This document shows, one piece after another, positions 23,235-34,571 of a DNA stretch of 64,000 nt (position 1 is the stretch's first letter; the number at the start of each line of letters is the position of its first letter). Both the position numbers and the translations under genes were made by a program. This DNA comes from Ottelia alismoides. Its lineage: Eukaryota; Streptophyta; Magnoliopsida; Alismatales; Hydrocharitaceae. Location: NCBI GenBank assembly GCA_037367405.1, contig JAZKJV010001874.1:248001-312000 (forward strand), given 5' to 3'. A model generated the notes under the pieces. It saw only the letters and a list, made by a program, of their open reading frames with translations. It was not told where the DNA came from and ran no database searches.

Positions 23235-23393
23235 CTGAATAAGCTCAGAAATCTTTGGATTTGAAAACCCAAACATATCAGAGCCAGACCTCTGAAGTTC
23301 ACATTCTATAGCAGAAGCAAGACCATTATTGATATTTCTTCGTATTCTGCAGTATATCTGTTCCCAACAAGAAGAAGGATTTGGCCCTTCAAT
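23235..23393 (-). CDS. host gene exon encoding FYRC-type domain
   Basis: A 159-bp phase-0 exon on the minus strand. Acceptor TTATAATTCAG ends at 23394 and donor CAG|GTAACA begins at 23234. It encodes 53 residues starting IEGPNPSSCWEQIYCRIRR and ending SDMFGFSNPKISELIQ. The CW...I..RI spacing and the MFGF motif are typical of FYRC domains, which pair with FYRN in trithorax-type H3K4 methyltransferases, JmjC demethylases and TBRG1-like nuclear proteins. It joins in phase to the FYRN-type exon at 33925-34022. No stop or frameshift is seen and the splice sites are good, so the gene may be live. Which FYR family it belongs to cannot be settled from two exons. Confidence 0.7.
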
Positions 23394-24039
23394 CTGAATT
23401 ATAAAACGATACACATTTCATTGGAAAGCACCAAAGCATAGGTAAACTAAATGCATGCATCATAAAGATAACTTCGAGTGCAAAAGCTAAAGAAAAATAC
23501 AAAAAGGGCTAGTCTTGGTCGGTTCAATCGGTCGTGCATGGGAAAAAACAGATTCGACACACCAGTCTTGATGAGCCAGACCTTGCAGACTCATGTCCAA
23601 CAATGCCCTTGTTGGGATTCACAACTTCCTTCATTGAAGTAAAAGTGAGGCTCCCCCCGATTGTAGTATTTGTTGGTTTCTTTTCAAACTCTACTCTTTC
23701 TTTATAATTTCATCTTTTGTAGGTATGGTCTTCTGAAATGATTTGATTCTGCTTTTGGAAGATTCGTTACATTGTGTGCATATGGTATAGTTCTCATCAC
23801 ATGTATTCGGACAAGGGTCCCATGACTGAACCCTCTCTGAGAGTCGAAAGCGAGCCGTTCAAAACTATATATGTGCTAATCTGATGTCGACGTTGCCTTA
23901 TATTGTGCGCAAAACAGTGTTTCCCGCAGTCTTCCTACCATTGACTGCATTCTTCAAAGATGCCTAAATCAACAGCTAAAAATCCCCTGGCACTTCCCCC
24001 ATTGACCGAGGTCTCACCTATATTGACAATAGTAATTGT
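23394..24039 (-). other. intron sequence of the FYR-domain gene
   Basis: Start of the 10.5-kb intron as seen from its acceptor. No gene, RNA or repeat with clear structure recognised. Confidence 0.5.
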
Positions 24040-24300
24040 GGAAAAGAATGAGAAATTATATTGAGAAAAGAGCCCTAGTCCTCTTTGTATTGGGAGGAGC
24101 TAAATTTAGGGTGTACACCATAGAAAGGAAATACATGAACAACCTCGAAGAGGTATGGCCTAAATTCTAACTCTCCCCGTCATGCTAGAGAATAGATGTC
24201 TAACATGCTCAATTTGCCACAATCGCTTAAAAGAAACTCAGGTAAGTACTTCGATGAATATTTCTATTGTTTGGTATGCAAATGAAAAATTGGAAGTCCG
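24040..24300 (-). mobile_element. possible copia 3'-end remnant
   Basis: CTCTCCCCGTCATGCTAGAG resembles the polypurine-tract complement plus the CTGGAGCATAGAT block found next to copia LTRs here. It is followed by TCGATGAATATTTCTATTG, like the RNase H end. The stretch to its left (about 24040-24173) could be the LTR. Heavily eroded. Confidence 0.35.
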
Positions 24301-24851
24301 AAGACTTCTTTGGATGAGATCTATAGTGAAGATGAAAGCACTTTCTACAAGCTTCGTCCGATCATGGCATAGTGAAGTTCCATGATTTCCAGTGAAACTA
24401 TCTGAAATTTTCCTCTCTTTTTTAAATTTGGCGAAATGGCATCAAAATCAAAATTTGAGGCCACAGTCCATTGTGGATTTACTATATGGGTGCTTTTAGA
24501 GGCATGCCCCTTCATTGATATACCAAGTATATCCTTCAAGATGCACACAAAAGTCAATCTATCATGTGTGACATGTATCACATCCTTCTATTGCATCCCA
24601 ATACACCGCGCCCTAATAGTGGCTTGTTTGCATCCTATAGCTCACCAGTGCCTTCGACGATGATCTACTTGTCTTTGGCATTTTGTATACTACATGTTTG
24701 CCATCAACAAAATCTTGATCACAAAGGATATTTTATACCCTATATTTTTGTATCCTACCAGTTTTGCCATCAACAAATATAAGGAAAATCTTGATGTTCA
24801 TAAGGTTATTTTGCACCTGTACATTTGTTTGTTTGTTTTGAATTTTCATTA
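24301..24851. other. intron sequence, nothing recognised
   Basis: AT-rich, no coding pattern or repeat that I could identify. It contains imperfect direct repeats around TTTGCCATCAACAAA (24699 and 24763). Confidence 0.45.
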
Positions 24852-25999
24852 CTACAACAACAAAGCCTTTTCCCACAACTAAGTAGGGCCGGCTACAGGG
24901 ATTTTATGCCTCCATTCAGATCTGTATGATCATTCTCAGGCTTATATCCAAAAAACTAAAATCCTTCGTATAGTCAAGTCTCATTCCAACACTTCTTGGG
25001 TTGTCATCACCCTTTCTTAGCCGGCTCAACATCCCAAAACTTGCATCTCCTAACCGGTACATCAGTTGACTTTCTTTGCAAATGACCAAACCATCTTAAG
25101 TGGTTTTCTCACATCTTATCCTCGATCAGAGTTACACACCTTTATTTCTGATTGCATCATTCCGAATCCGATCTTTTCATATATGTCCATACATTCACCT
25201 TAGCAAATACTGTCATTCTCTGCACATGTCTATGGTTCACAGGCCAACATTCGGATCCATAGAGCATAGCAGGTCTCACAGCTGCTTTGTAAAATTTTCC
25301 TTTGATTTTTAAAGGAATTTTCTTATTACAGAGAACAGTTGAAGCTCCTCTCCACTTTATCAGTCTGCATTTATTCTATTAGTAACATCTCCATCAATTT
25401 CCCCATCATGTTGCAAAATAGATCCCAGTATCTAAAAGAAGATATCTTCCTAATGTTATCTCACCAATCTTCACCTCGATTCCTGCATCATTATTGCCAT
25501 CGAAGGTGCGCTTCATATATTCAGTTTGAGCCCTACTTATACAAAATCCTTTAGTTTCCAATGCATGCCTCCAAACCTCAAGCTTCTCATTTACTCCATC
25601 TCTAGTCTCATCAATCAACACAATATCATCAGCAAATAACATAGGAATTTTTACACCCATAACCATGAGTAGTTTTATAATAACATTCATAACCCTGCAT
25701 AATCGTGAATTACACTTAGGACCCTGAGTAAGTGTGTCGTCTTACATCCATAACCTTCTGTTACTTTACTTCATTAACTCAACCAGATGATTGACTTAAT
25801 TTAACCAATGAATGATCTAACGATTGCGATTAATCTAAATAAAAAAATCACATCTTTTTCTCTTTTGGCTGCAGAGTTCGACATGCAAGGGGCTGGCTTG
25901 CAGAGGACAGAGTTTGACGTCGTTTTGCAGGGTTGCAAGGGTCAACGAGAGGGGGTTGTTTCCGTAGGTTGGGGGAGGGGGTTGTCAGAGGTGTGGTAC

Positions 26000-26023
26000 G
26001 GGGGGGGGGGGGGGGGGGGGGGG
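26000..26023 (+). repeat. poly-G run of 24
   Basis: Uninterrupted G run in the MULE interior. It can form G-quadruplex and is a likely assembly error spot. Confidence 0.85.
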
Positions 26024-26216
26024 TCAACGGTGACGGGGGATGGGAGGGAAGGGCGACGGGGGTTGTTTGGTTCTGGAGGGGGGGCTTCAACGGCGACGGG
26101 GGCTGTTGGGTTCCGGAGGTGGGAGGGAGGGGAGTTGGCAAGGGGGGGCCTTCAACGACGACGGGGGGTGTTGGGTTCCAAGGGGGAGGGGAGTTTGGTG
26201 GGGGGGAGGGGGGTGC

Positions 26217-26634
26217 ATAGCTCGACGGTTCGGGTGGGGGGCATCTTGTAGAGGTGCGGGTGGGGGCGCCTTACAGAGTTCAACTCGCACCTCTGCAGAG
26301 TTCCGGAGGGGGGCGGGCGGGGGGCGATGAGGTTACGGAGGTCGGGGGAGGGAGGTGAGGGGTTGCAGAGATGCGAGTGGGGATGCAGAGGTGCGGGTGA
26401 GGTGGGTGGGGGTGAAGAGGTCAACGAGGCAGAGCTCGACGGTTCGGGTGGGGGCATCTTGTAGAGGTGCAGGTGGGGGCACCTTACAGAGTTTAACTCG
26501 CACGTCTGCAGAGTTCCGGAGGAAGCGGGCGGGGGCGACGAGGTTCCGGAGGTCAGGGGAGGGAGGTGAGGGGTTGCAGAGATGTGGGTGGGGATGCAGA
26601 GGTGTGGATGGGGTGGGGGGTGAAGAGGTCAACG
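26217..26634. repeat. tandem duplication, about 210-bp unit
   Basis: AGCTCGACGGTTCGGGTGGG, CATCTTGTAGAGGTGC, CAACTCGCAC.TCTGCAGAG and GAGGTGAGGGGTTGCAGAG occur in the same order at 26218-26430 and 26432-26634. Inside MULE copy B. Confidence 0.85.
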
Positions 26635-26672
26635 TCGACGGTGTTGCAGAGGGGCGGACGGAGGTCGGTTCC

Positions 26673-26693
26673 GGGGGGGGGGGGGGGGGGGGG
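26673..26693 (+). repeat. poly-G run of 21
   Basis: Second long G run of the same element. An imperfect repeat of TCGGTTGGCACCGGGGCGGG follows. Confidence 0.85.
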
Positions 26694-28026
26694 ATTCTCC
26701 GGGGCTTTGGTCGGTTACGGGGAGGTCGGTTGGCACCGGGGCGGGGATTCTGCGGGGCTTCGGTCGGTTGCGAGGAGGTCGGTTGGCACCGGGGCGGGGG
26801 AGGGGATTCGGGCGGGTCAGTTAACGTGGGGGGCGGGGGGGAGGGGGCTCTGCGGGTCGGTTAACGCGAGGGAGGGGGGTGTGCTGCAGGTCAGGGATGA
26901 GGGTGCAGGTCTGTCGAGGGGGGTCGAGCATCACGCATCGGACGAGCAGAGGAGCGACGAGGTTCGAGCAAGGGAGTGGCCTTCCTCAGATGTCGACGGA
27001 GGTCCGAAGGGGATAACCTCGATGGCGGGCCGCTCGACGCATGCCTGCAGGGGAGGCGGAGGTGCTGCTCGGCAGGAGAGGGGATTCGAGTGCAGGAGAG
27101 AGGAAGGTGTCCATGGCATGTTTTGAAAATAAGAATGGATATAGGGGTAATTTTGTATTTTTTAACAGAAACCGTCAAATATAACGGCATTCCCAAACAG
27201 AACATGACACAGGGTTATGTAATGTAAGAGTTAAGCATTACTCAGTGTTTCTCATGTAATTCGTGATTATGTAGGGTTATGAATGTTATTGCGAAATTGC
27301 TCAGGGTTATGGGTGTAAAAATCCCAATAACATATACCAAGGTATCTCATCGTGAATGTGACTTGTCAACACGTCCATAATCAAAGTAAAAAGAAATGGA
27401 CTCAAAGATGAACTTTGATGTAAACCAATGTTGATTTCAAAATAGTCAGTCTTCCGAGATTAAATTAGATCCTTACACAAGATAAAGCAATATTATACAT
27501 ATCCTTTATGAGGTTAATGTATAGGACACGTATTTGTCTCTTCTCCAAACTCTCCACAATATCTCACGTCGGATAGAATCATAAACCATATCCAAATCAA
27601 TAAAAAATCATATGGAGGTTCTTCCTCTTAGCTCTATAAATCTTCATTGTTCTCCTCGGCAAATGGAGAGCTTCAATAGTTGAGCGACCTGACATGAATC
27701 CGAATTGGTTTTTTTACATTAGAAACTTGCCTCAACCCATTTTAATCACGTGTTCCCAAATTTTCATAGTATGATTCATCAGCTTGATACCTCTATAATT
27801 TGAACAAATTAGGAATGTCTCCTTTGTTCGTATAAAAAGGAACCACGATACTTCTCTTCCAATCTTCAGGCATTTTCTTTCTTTGCCAAATAACATTAAA
27901 TAAATTCTTAAGTCAACTCAAACCACGCTCACCTAAAACTCTCCAGATTTGTTTTGAATTTCCACTGCTAATATATATAATACTATGAGATCTGTTTCTT
28001 TAAAAGAACATTTTTATTAACAAAAT

Positions 28027-28113
28027 GTGTAAAAAAATCAACCATTGGATGATGTTGGTGTCCCTATTAAAAAACGTGTAAAAAATCAACCATTGGAGGA
28101 TGTTGGGGTCCTG
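28027..28113. repeat. short direct duplication
   Basis: GTGTAAAAAAATCAACCATTGGATGATGTTGG-type sequence occurs twice (28027-28064, 28075-28113), separated by about 10 bases. Confidence 0.75.
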
Positions 28114-28383
28114 CTTATCACCAAATCCTAGGTCCATTACAGCTACAAAGTGGATTTTGTTGAATGTAGAGTAAAGCTAGAATCTTATATCATTGCAAAA
28201 ATGGTTAAAGTGTATAAATGTAACCATACATTTTTTATTAAGAAATTTCGGGTAGTCTCTCAAGTTGGGAGATAGCGCACTGATATATTCAATAGTAAAG
28301 ATTAAGAAATAGGTACATTAGCCGAGAAGCCAGAACTTGTAAAGGGCTTTACAGTGCAAAAGAGCATTTTCCGAATAGAATCT

Positions 28384-31300
28384 CTAGTTCTTGAAAATAA
28401 CATCATTTCTTCCCAACCACAAAGCCCACAATGTTGCGAAGGTCGGAGACACGTCATCAGAGGATTCGTGCCCTACCCTTCGGATTGATAGCCAAAAAGC
28501 CTCAGCATCGTCATGTGCGAGCCATGTCAAACCCAGTTCTCTCCAGACCGTAGACGAGAGGGGGCATTTGAAGAAGATATGAGCCGCATCCTCCAGTTGA
28601 CACTGACACATGTCACACATCGTATCCTGTGCCCCAAAGAGCGAGCCCTCCTAACCTTGTCACATAGGTGGTTTCTCCTCAAGCATCACAGAAAAACCTT
28701 GACCCTACAAGGGATCTTGGCTGCCCAAATCAATCCTAAGTCTTGCAATAACTCCACATCATGTCCCTCCTCCTGATATCGCAGCTCCTCGGTACGCCTT
28801 TCTCGTTGAGAATTCCCATCCAACCATGCGAAGTGGTCAGCCTGCTCCGCAGGGTACGTCGGAAAAACGTCATCTACCGTCATCGGAAAAATCACAAAAG
28901 AACTCTGGTGCCCACGTGTCGGATACCGAGGCCTTCCAAAGTAAGACATCCCCGAGGCGACAAGAGCGAATAACCTCGGGAATCTAACGTAAAGTTTCCC
29001 CTCCCCGGTCTAATCATCCACCCAAAGCAGAACACCCGGCCATCCCCAACCTGAGGCTGAAACTTATTTGCGAGCACGGGGAGTATCTCTCGCATATCGG
29101 TCCAAAGCGGCGACTCCCACCGCACCTTGTCAGCCACCAGCTCGCCCCCAATACCATAGACCTTACGGATTAACCTGATGACAAGAGAGGAGGAGGGGCC
29201 CCAGATCCGAGCCACCCACTTCGCAAGCAGCGCTTTGTTCATGCATTCCACGTCCCAGATGCTGAGGCCGCCATCCCTTACATCTTGCGTCACCTCCTTC
29301 CACCTAACAAGATGCATCCCCGAGTTTTGTTGTTTCCCATATGACCAGAAGGACTTTATAAGTGATTCAATCTTTCTATGAACCCCAACTGGAAGAGAGT
29401 AGAGTAGAAGAATAACGGTATTGCCGATAATACGTGCTTTAACAGTGTGAGTTTACCACCCCTGGATAGGGTGATAGCTTTCCATCCCGCCAATCTTTAT
29501 TCCATCTTATTGAGCACAACACTCCAGTCCGCTTTCTTCAACCTTCCGTCCACCAACAGCAAGTCCAGGTACAACACCGGTAGCGTTCTAAGAGGGAAAC
29601 CGGTGATATCTGCGACCCTCTCACGCTCGTCATCAAGCAGCCCAAAATTGATAACGACGGATTTGGCACTATTAGACAGCAGACCTGACGACTCACCAAA
29701 TATATCAACCAGCATTACCGCATTCGTCGTTTGCTCTTCTGACCCACCAAGCATGAGTAGTGTGTCATCCGCATACTGCAAAATAGGAATGGAGATATCC
29801 TCCAGCCGAAATGCCCCGCACAAGCCTCTCTCCACCACTTGGTTAAGCAAAACTACCAGAGCATCAACCACAATGACGAAGAGCATCAGATCCAATGGGC
29901 ACCCCTAGCGCACCTCCCGATGTGGTTGAAAGAAAACCGCCTTCCGGGCTACCATTAACAAGGACCAAATAAGATGAGGTCGTAACACATCTTTTCATCC
30001 AACCGATCTACAACTCCGAGAACCCCTCCGTCTTAGCAATGCCCACAAGAAACGCCAATCGACACTGTCATAGGATTTGGAGAAGTTAAGCTTCCAGAGC
30101 GCAGCCTTCGCCTTCAACCTCTTCCATTGGAGGCATATCTCTTATGCCGCTACCAAACCATCTGCCATTTGCCTTCCCAGAATAAAGGCAGACTGACCTT
30201 GCATGATCATCGAGTCGAGAACTACCTTAAGCCGATTAGCAAGAGTTTTAGCGATAATAAGATAGACCGCAATAGATAGTGTGATTGGCCGATAATCGTG
30301 TATTCTCTCCGGATTTTCTTTCTTTGGAAGCAAAAACAATAACGCCCTGTTAATTCTGTCGAAGCCACCATTGCCCTCCGCAAATTCGGCCAAGACATCC
30401 ATAACCTCACCTTTCAACAGCTCCCAGAACTCCTTATAGAACAGCACCGAGAAGCCATCTGGGCCCGAAGCCCCGTCCGCATTCAACCCCAAACCTGTCC
30501 CCTTCAATTCCGCTTCCAAGAATGGCTCCTGCAGCGCAGCCACCTGCGATTCATTTAGTGGCCTGGCTCCCCTTCCCAACCACCCCCAACCACTATGCCT
30601 CCTTCTCGAGCTAGCCACAAAGTGATCACGGATCGCGGTGCCCAGCCTAGCCTCCCCTGACTCCCACCGCCCCCCACGAATAGAGTGTGGAGATAGTTTT
30701 TTCACCTCCTCCCCATGCCATGTTGTGGAAGAAGCGGTGTGTTGGCATCACCCTCGCGCAACCATCTCTGCCTTGATTTTTGCCACCATTCAACTTCTTC
30801 TTTACGATCCTCCACCATGATCTCATCCAGCAGAACCATCTTCTCATCCAACTCCTCCGGGTTGAGGCCTCTCGCGTTGTCCAGCTCGTCCAGGTGGGCC
30901 ACGCCGGTCTGCGCATCCACTCTCCTATGTTTACGCTGCCATTTCGTCTCCCTGCCATACCGAGTAAAGTGCGCCTTCAGAAGAGGCAATTTTGTCGATA
31001 TGCAGGCGACCGTTGAACCGGTCGGATCCCACTCCCTCCAGCGAGCTATCACGTCCTCACGGAAGCCTTCCTCAAGTAACCAGCATCGCTCGAACCGGAT
31101 AGTAAATCTGCTCCTGGCCTCCTCCCCCGAGGACCAAAGAATCGGCATGTAATCAGAGTGCGCGCAAAGCAAAGCCCATGCCCGCGAAAAAGGGAAGGAC
31201 TCAGCACCCTCGATCGATAATAGGAATCCGTCCAGCCTCGAACGGGATCTCGCATTGTGCCAGGTATATGAGCAACCAGCGGCATCGACAATTGAAGGCC

Positions 31301-31739
31301 CAATGCATCCAAGGACCTCCGCAGCAACTCTGCGGCAGGCCCACGTCCCCCACCCAGCTGAGGTCAATCCTCCCGGCAGAAGCATCACATTTAGGTCTCC
31401 CCCAATCAGCCAAACCCCCTCCTCGCGCGTCACCCCCAAGGAATCGAAATCCGGAGCCAGAGGGCCACGCTCCTGACCCGTGGGGCCTTAGACATTAGTG
31501 ACGAGGAAAGAAAAACCATTCGCATGCCTCTTAAGCACCACTGATAGAGATGACTGCAAGCAAGAAACAGAGGTCATCTCAAAGCAAGAGCCCTTCCAGC
31601 CCGTAAGCAAGCCACCATAGGCCCCAGTAGCCTCTAGCGCAACCACACCAAAATGACCTCTCATGCTGAGGTCCTTCGAAAGTTCCTCCGCCCCTCTCGA
31701 AACTTTCCTCTCCTGGATCATAATGATATCAACCTTCAC
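28384..31739 (-). pseudogene. L1 ORF2 (endonuclease, reverse transcriptase, zf-RVT), broken
   Basis: Apurinic-type endonuclease: IIMIQERKV (31730), WLIGGDLNVML (31415), SYTWHNARSRSRLDGFLLS and LLCAHSDYMPIL (the usual SDH.P is SDYMP). RT: NADGASGPDGFSVLFYKEFW (30490), PKKENPERIHDYRPI, MQGQSAFILGRQMADG; then LQYADDTLLML with an intact YADD pair (29790) and IFGESSGLLSN. C-terminus: GGLSIWDVECMNKALLAKWV (29270) and zf-RVT CDMCQCQLEDAAHIFFKCP with W..LG.TWL. Frames change several times, for example near 30700, 30140, 29896 and 28890. It lacks any long uninterrupted frame. Confidence 0.88.
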
Positions 31740-31799
31740 CTCATCTACAAGGTTTTTTGATTGTCAGGCGCTTCTCAAGTCGTCCTGCACCCCGCACAT

Positions 31800-33070
31800 T
31801 CCATTAGAGGATTTTCATTTGGTAACGAAGGAGGCCATCACTTTCGGGGGCACCACCCCTAGTTGCACCGCCACGGCTCTGTCAAGAAGGTTGAACCTGT
31901 TCGCCAGCGATGCCTGACCTTCTCTGCCGGCACGTCCACCCAAGCTCCATTTAAATCCGATGCCATCGCCCGCGCTTTTGCTCGCCTCAACTTCATTTTC
32001 AATGGCCTTAGGAGGCCCCTTCTGGAGGAACAAGCCTCAAACTGAGGGTAATCATGTGATCTGGCACCCACTACCTCTCCGCGCGATCCGCGAACCGCCC
32101 AGGCCCGCCCCCTGAGCCCCCACTCAAGTCCGTGCACTCCCGCACTAATCTCTTCCTGCTTCCGTGCAAGTGACATCGAGCCACCCCTCACGTCCTCCCC
32201 ATGGCATCAGGAGTCGTGTCTTCCGCACATGCCCCTCCTTGCTTCTCCCTGGTCAAAAAAACCGCCTTCCGCACTAGTATGAGTCGCCGAGTTCTGACCC
32301 TCCCCAAGAGCCCCCTGTGAAGAGGCTCCAGAAGCCGGGCAAGCGGAGTGCTGACCACATGTTTGTATCGGGGAAACTTGATGCTCCGAACGAGGGCCCC
32401 GACCCATAATCGGGTCATCCGAGAAGAGGTTCCCTCCATGCCCGTTAACGAAAACATGTGAGGCCCCCGCATCCACCGAATTGCAAGACAGGACCACCTC
32501 CCTAACCAAAACCGTCTTTTCCTGGGAGTTGGACGCCGACTCCCCCTTTTGAGAAACCCGTGAAACACCCCGAATTGAGTGATGTCAGGGCAGGGCGAAC
32601 GGTCGTCACCATAGCCCTCGCCGCATTCCTCCGAGATTGTTCCTCTTCCCGGCTCTTTCCGCGTCAACCTCCGGCCGGCCCTCCTCAATCTCGGAGAGCA
32701 ATGCCCCCGGTAGTCCGCGTCGGTGGTGGATGTCGAGCCTTCTACTGCCTCAGAGATGAGCGCTCCATGAAGAGATTCTTCCTCTGCGAAGATACTTTCC
32801 ACCAGCCAAGCTTCGACGGGTTCAGATGCCTCACCAAGAGGATTGGATCAAGCGGTTCCCCTGGCAAGCAACCGCTGCACTCGAGACCCACGACCTCCGC
32901 GATCCCTCCAAGCAGGTCCCGAACCGCGTGCAGGAGAGCGCATATAATAAGGCAGCCCCTTGACGCTAACCCTCTTCAGGAGACTGAAGCCCATGGTGCC
33001 ATCCCAAGAGCTGGCCCGACGCCAGCGAAGACCTGACTTGCTTGTAGCAGACAGCCGTAGTAGACCTTCC
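31800..33070 (-). pseudogene. L1 ORF1-like region, eroded
   Basis: Position upstream of ORF2 and Arg/Ser-rich character fit a plant L1 ORF1 (RNA-binding protein). FSLLKRVSVKGLPYYMRSP (about 32990) is the best conserved-looking stretch. No zinc knuckle was found. The assignment rests mainly on position. Confidence 0.5.
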
Positions 33071-33080
33071 GCTGAGTGAT

Positions 33081-33924
33081 GTATATAGACAGGAATTAAA
33101 AGTTGTATACACAGATGCAAACTGTCCTCATAAAACATATACTCCTGTCATCATAATATATATACTCCAATGTCACCAAATGGTTGTTATTTATACGCCC
33201 CATGTACCTCTACTTCTGCCCCAGCGTCCTAGTCATATGCTGTATTCTCTGTTAGTATAAGTGCACAAGAAAGATGATGTTTGAAACAAAAGATATTATG
33301 GTGAGATCGAGACCTAATAAAAGAGTGTCTCTAATCAAACGAAAAGTTCGAAATTGCACAACATAAACACATCTCCCAGATTCTGACATGAATTGAACTT
33401 CTCAGGTTGATGTTAAAATATCACAGAAAATAACTCGATGGATTAACATAGAAACTCTTATCACAGAAACTATGGTCCACAGTGCAAAACACGTGTATGT
33501 ATCAGAAGGAAGCCAATAATTACTGGCAAGCAGCAACCAAGGAAAGAGATAGCAGTTACATCTTTCATTGATCTGCAATATGTAGTGTATTGTCCGTCAA
33601 CTATTCTTAATATGAGCATGTCAAAATTATATGTCCATTTTCCATCATTTAGCCACAACTAAAGCTGGATCAAGTATCATGCTTAATCAAGGCAGGATGC
33701 AAATAAATAACCAAAAGGGATGATATTAAGAAAGTATGCAAATTTGAGTGTAGAATGAACCACTGAACGGAACCCATAAAAGAAATGCCACGAGTACAAC
33801 CAAGGACTTGCCCAATCAACTAGATGTTGCTTCGAGTTCAAAAAAAACCCCGTAAATAATCCGCAGAGAACAACAGGTGAAAACTCAAACGGTAAAACAG
33901 AAGTTATCGATACAGCAAACTGAC
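33081..33924 (-). other. intron of the FYR-domain gene, donor side
   Basis: AT-rich non-coding sequence between L1 copy a and the FYRN exon. Contains AAAAAAACCCC and other short runs but no recognised element. Confidence 0.5.
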
Positions 33925-34022
33925 CTTCTCTCCATTTTCCAGTATTATCCTGAATAAAGGCCTAGCTTTTGACTTGGGATTCCTTACAACTTCCATCAAA
34001 TAAAAGCTCGTTGTGTCTGGAT
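33925..34022 (-). CDS. host gene exon encoding part of an FYRN-type domain
   Basis: A 98-bp exon on the minus strand. Acceptor TACTCTGCAG|AT begins at 34022 and donor GAGAAG|GTCAGT follows 33925. Two bases complete a split codon (probably Asp), then 32 codons encode PDTTSFYLMEVVRNPKSKAR and PLFRIILENGEK. The FY.MEV...RPLF.I pattern is that of FYRN domains. The exon ends in phase 0 and the exon at 23235-23393 starts in phase 0, giving a continuous FYRN-FYRC reading across a 10,531-bp intron. FYR modules occur in chromatin regulators (ATX-type methyltransferases, JMJ demethylases, TBRG1-like proteins). The other exons were not found. Confidence 0.7.
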
Positions 34023-34571
34023 CTGCAGAGTAGAATGGTGTCGAATCAAAAACCAGAATATCTGTATTCAGAGATTGCTTTAATTATTGTTCTTTGATTT
34101 GATTTATGTGATAGAATCTATACAGTTGGGGCTCATCTCTGTAATTTATCTGACTTCTGTATAAAGAGATATGTTGCTTTTAGATAAATAATGATTTCAA
34201 TTTTCTTTCCACGATGTATCAAAACTGCAATCTAAAATGAGTGGTACCTAGTCGACAACCATAAAAAAATCCCACCCACCATAAGCCGTGTCATCAGCGT
34301 TCGAGAATCCCCAACGTCTCCCATGCACCCAATGCATCCCTAGGATTGTTCCCAACACCATTGTGCACTTCCTTATGTCACCAGCAACCTGTATATTTCC
34401 TTTTACTATACCGCACGTTTTTAGCATGACCTTGTGCAGCAAATATACTAGATTTGCATCATGGATTTCTGTGCTTGAGTCGTGTGATTGATGCATGTGG
34501 ACTTCTGTAGTTGTTGACTCTAGTCTTGTGAACATCAAATATCCAATTTCACCTCAATTGTGAAGCTCGAG
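34023..34571 (-). other. probable upstream intron of the FYR-domain gene
   Basis: Non-coding. The 96-codon minus-strand open frame here (34538-34248) shows no recognisable domain. Confidence 0.45.

Larger units (their letters stand above)
25644..27325. mobile_element. Mutator-like (MULE) non-autonomous element, copy B
   Basis: The ends GGAATTTTTACACCCATAAC (left) and GGGATTTTTACACCCATAAC (right, other strand) open long imperfect inverted repeats. The flanks AATAACATA (25635-25643) and AATAACATA (27326-27334) are a perfect 9-bp target duplication. The interior is strongly G-rich on the plus strand, with two runs of more than 20 G. The right arm on the minus strand, including TTCAAAACATGCCAT, matches the left arm of copy A, so A and B are inverted relative to each other. 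It splits the RTE LINE, so it is younger than that LINE. Confidence 0.92.
24990..27960 (-). pseudogene. RTE LINE reverse transcriptase, broken
   Basis: Right of the MULE (27960-27335) are eroded RT N-terminal parts. Left of it, [32 protein letters not shown] (25643-25530; FADD is the catalytic Asp pair) and YMKRTF follow. Then KFYKAAVRPAMLYGSECW (about 25295-25240) and the usual C-terminal part, in which DRIRNDAI- and LRWFGHLQR-like words are recognisable. Several frameshifts. It would have nicked and primed on target DNA to copy itself. The MULE insertion splits the RT domain just before FADD. Confidence 0.75.
24852..28000 (-). mobile_element. RTE-type LINE, old, interrupted by MULE copy B
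   Basis: The minus-strand 3' end has the GTAGCCGGCCCTACTTAG...AAGGCTTTGTTGTTGTAG signature of plant RTE elements, which end in TTG repeats instead of poly(A). Coding remnants continue on both sides of the MULE insertion. The 5' limit near 28000 is uncertain. It lies in the intron of the FYR-domain gene on the same strand. Confidence 0.75.
28232..33080 (-). mobile_element. L1-type LINE copy a, near full length but decayed
   Basis: On the minus strand: ORF1-like region (33070-31800), endonuclease (31739-30900), reverse transcriptase (30700-29500), zf-RVT C-terminus (28620-28384), 3' UTR and a short A tail (plus TTTTTT at 28232-28237). The flanks AAAGTGTATAAATG and AAAGTTGTATACACAGATG are similar but not a clean target duplication. 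It lies in the intron of the FYR-domain gene. Confidence 0.82.

Noticed and set aside
25808..27126. Gly/Arg-rich open frames up to 186 codons
   Set aside because: Low-complexity G-rich MULE interior with homopolymer runs; frames overlap in several phases.
34248..34538. 96-codon minus-strand open frame next to the FYRN exon
   Set aside because: No domain, no splice logic with the neighbouring exon, ordinary length for chance.
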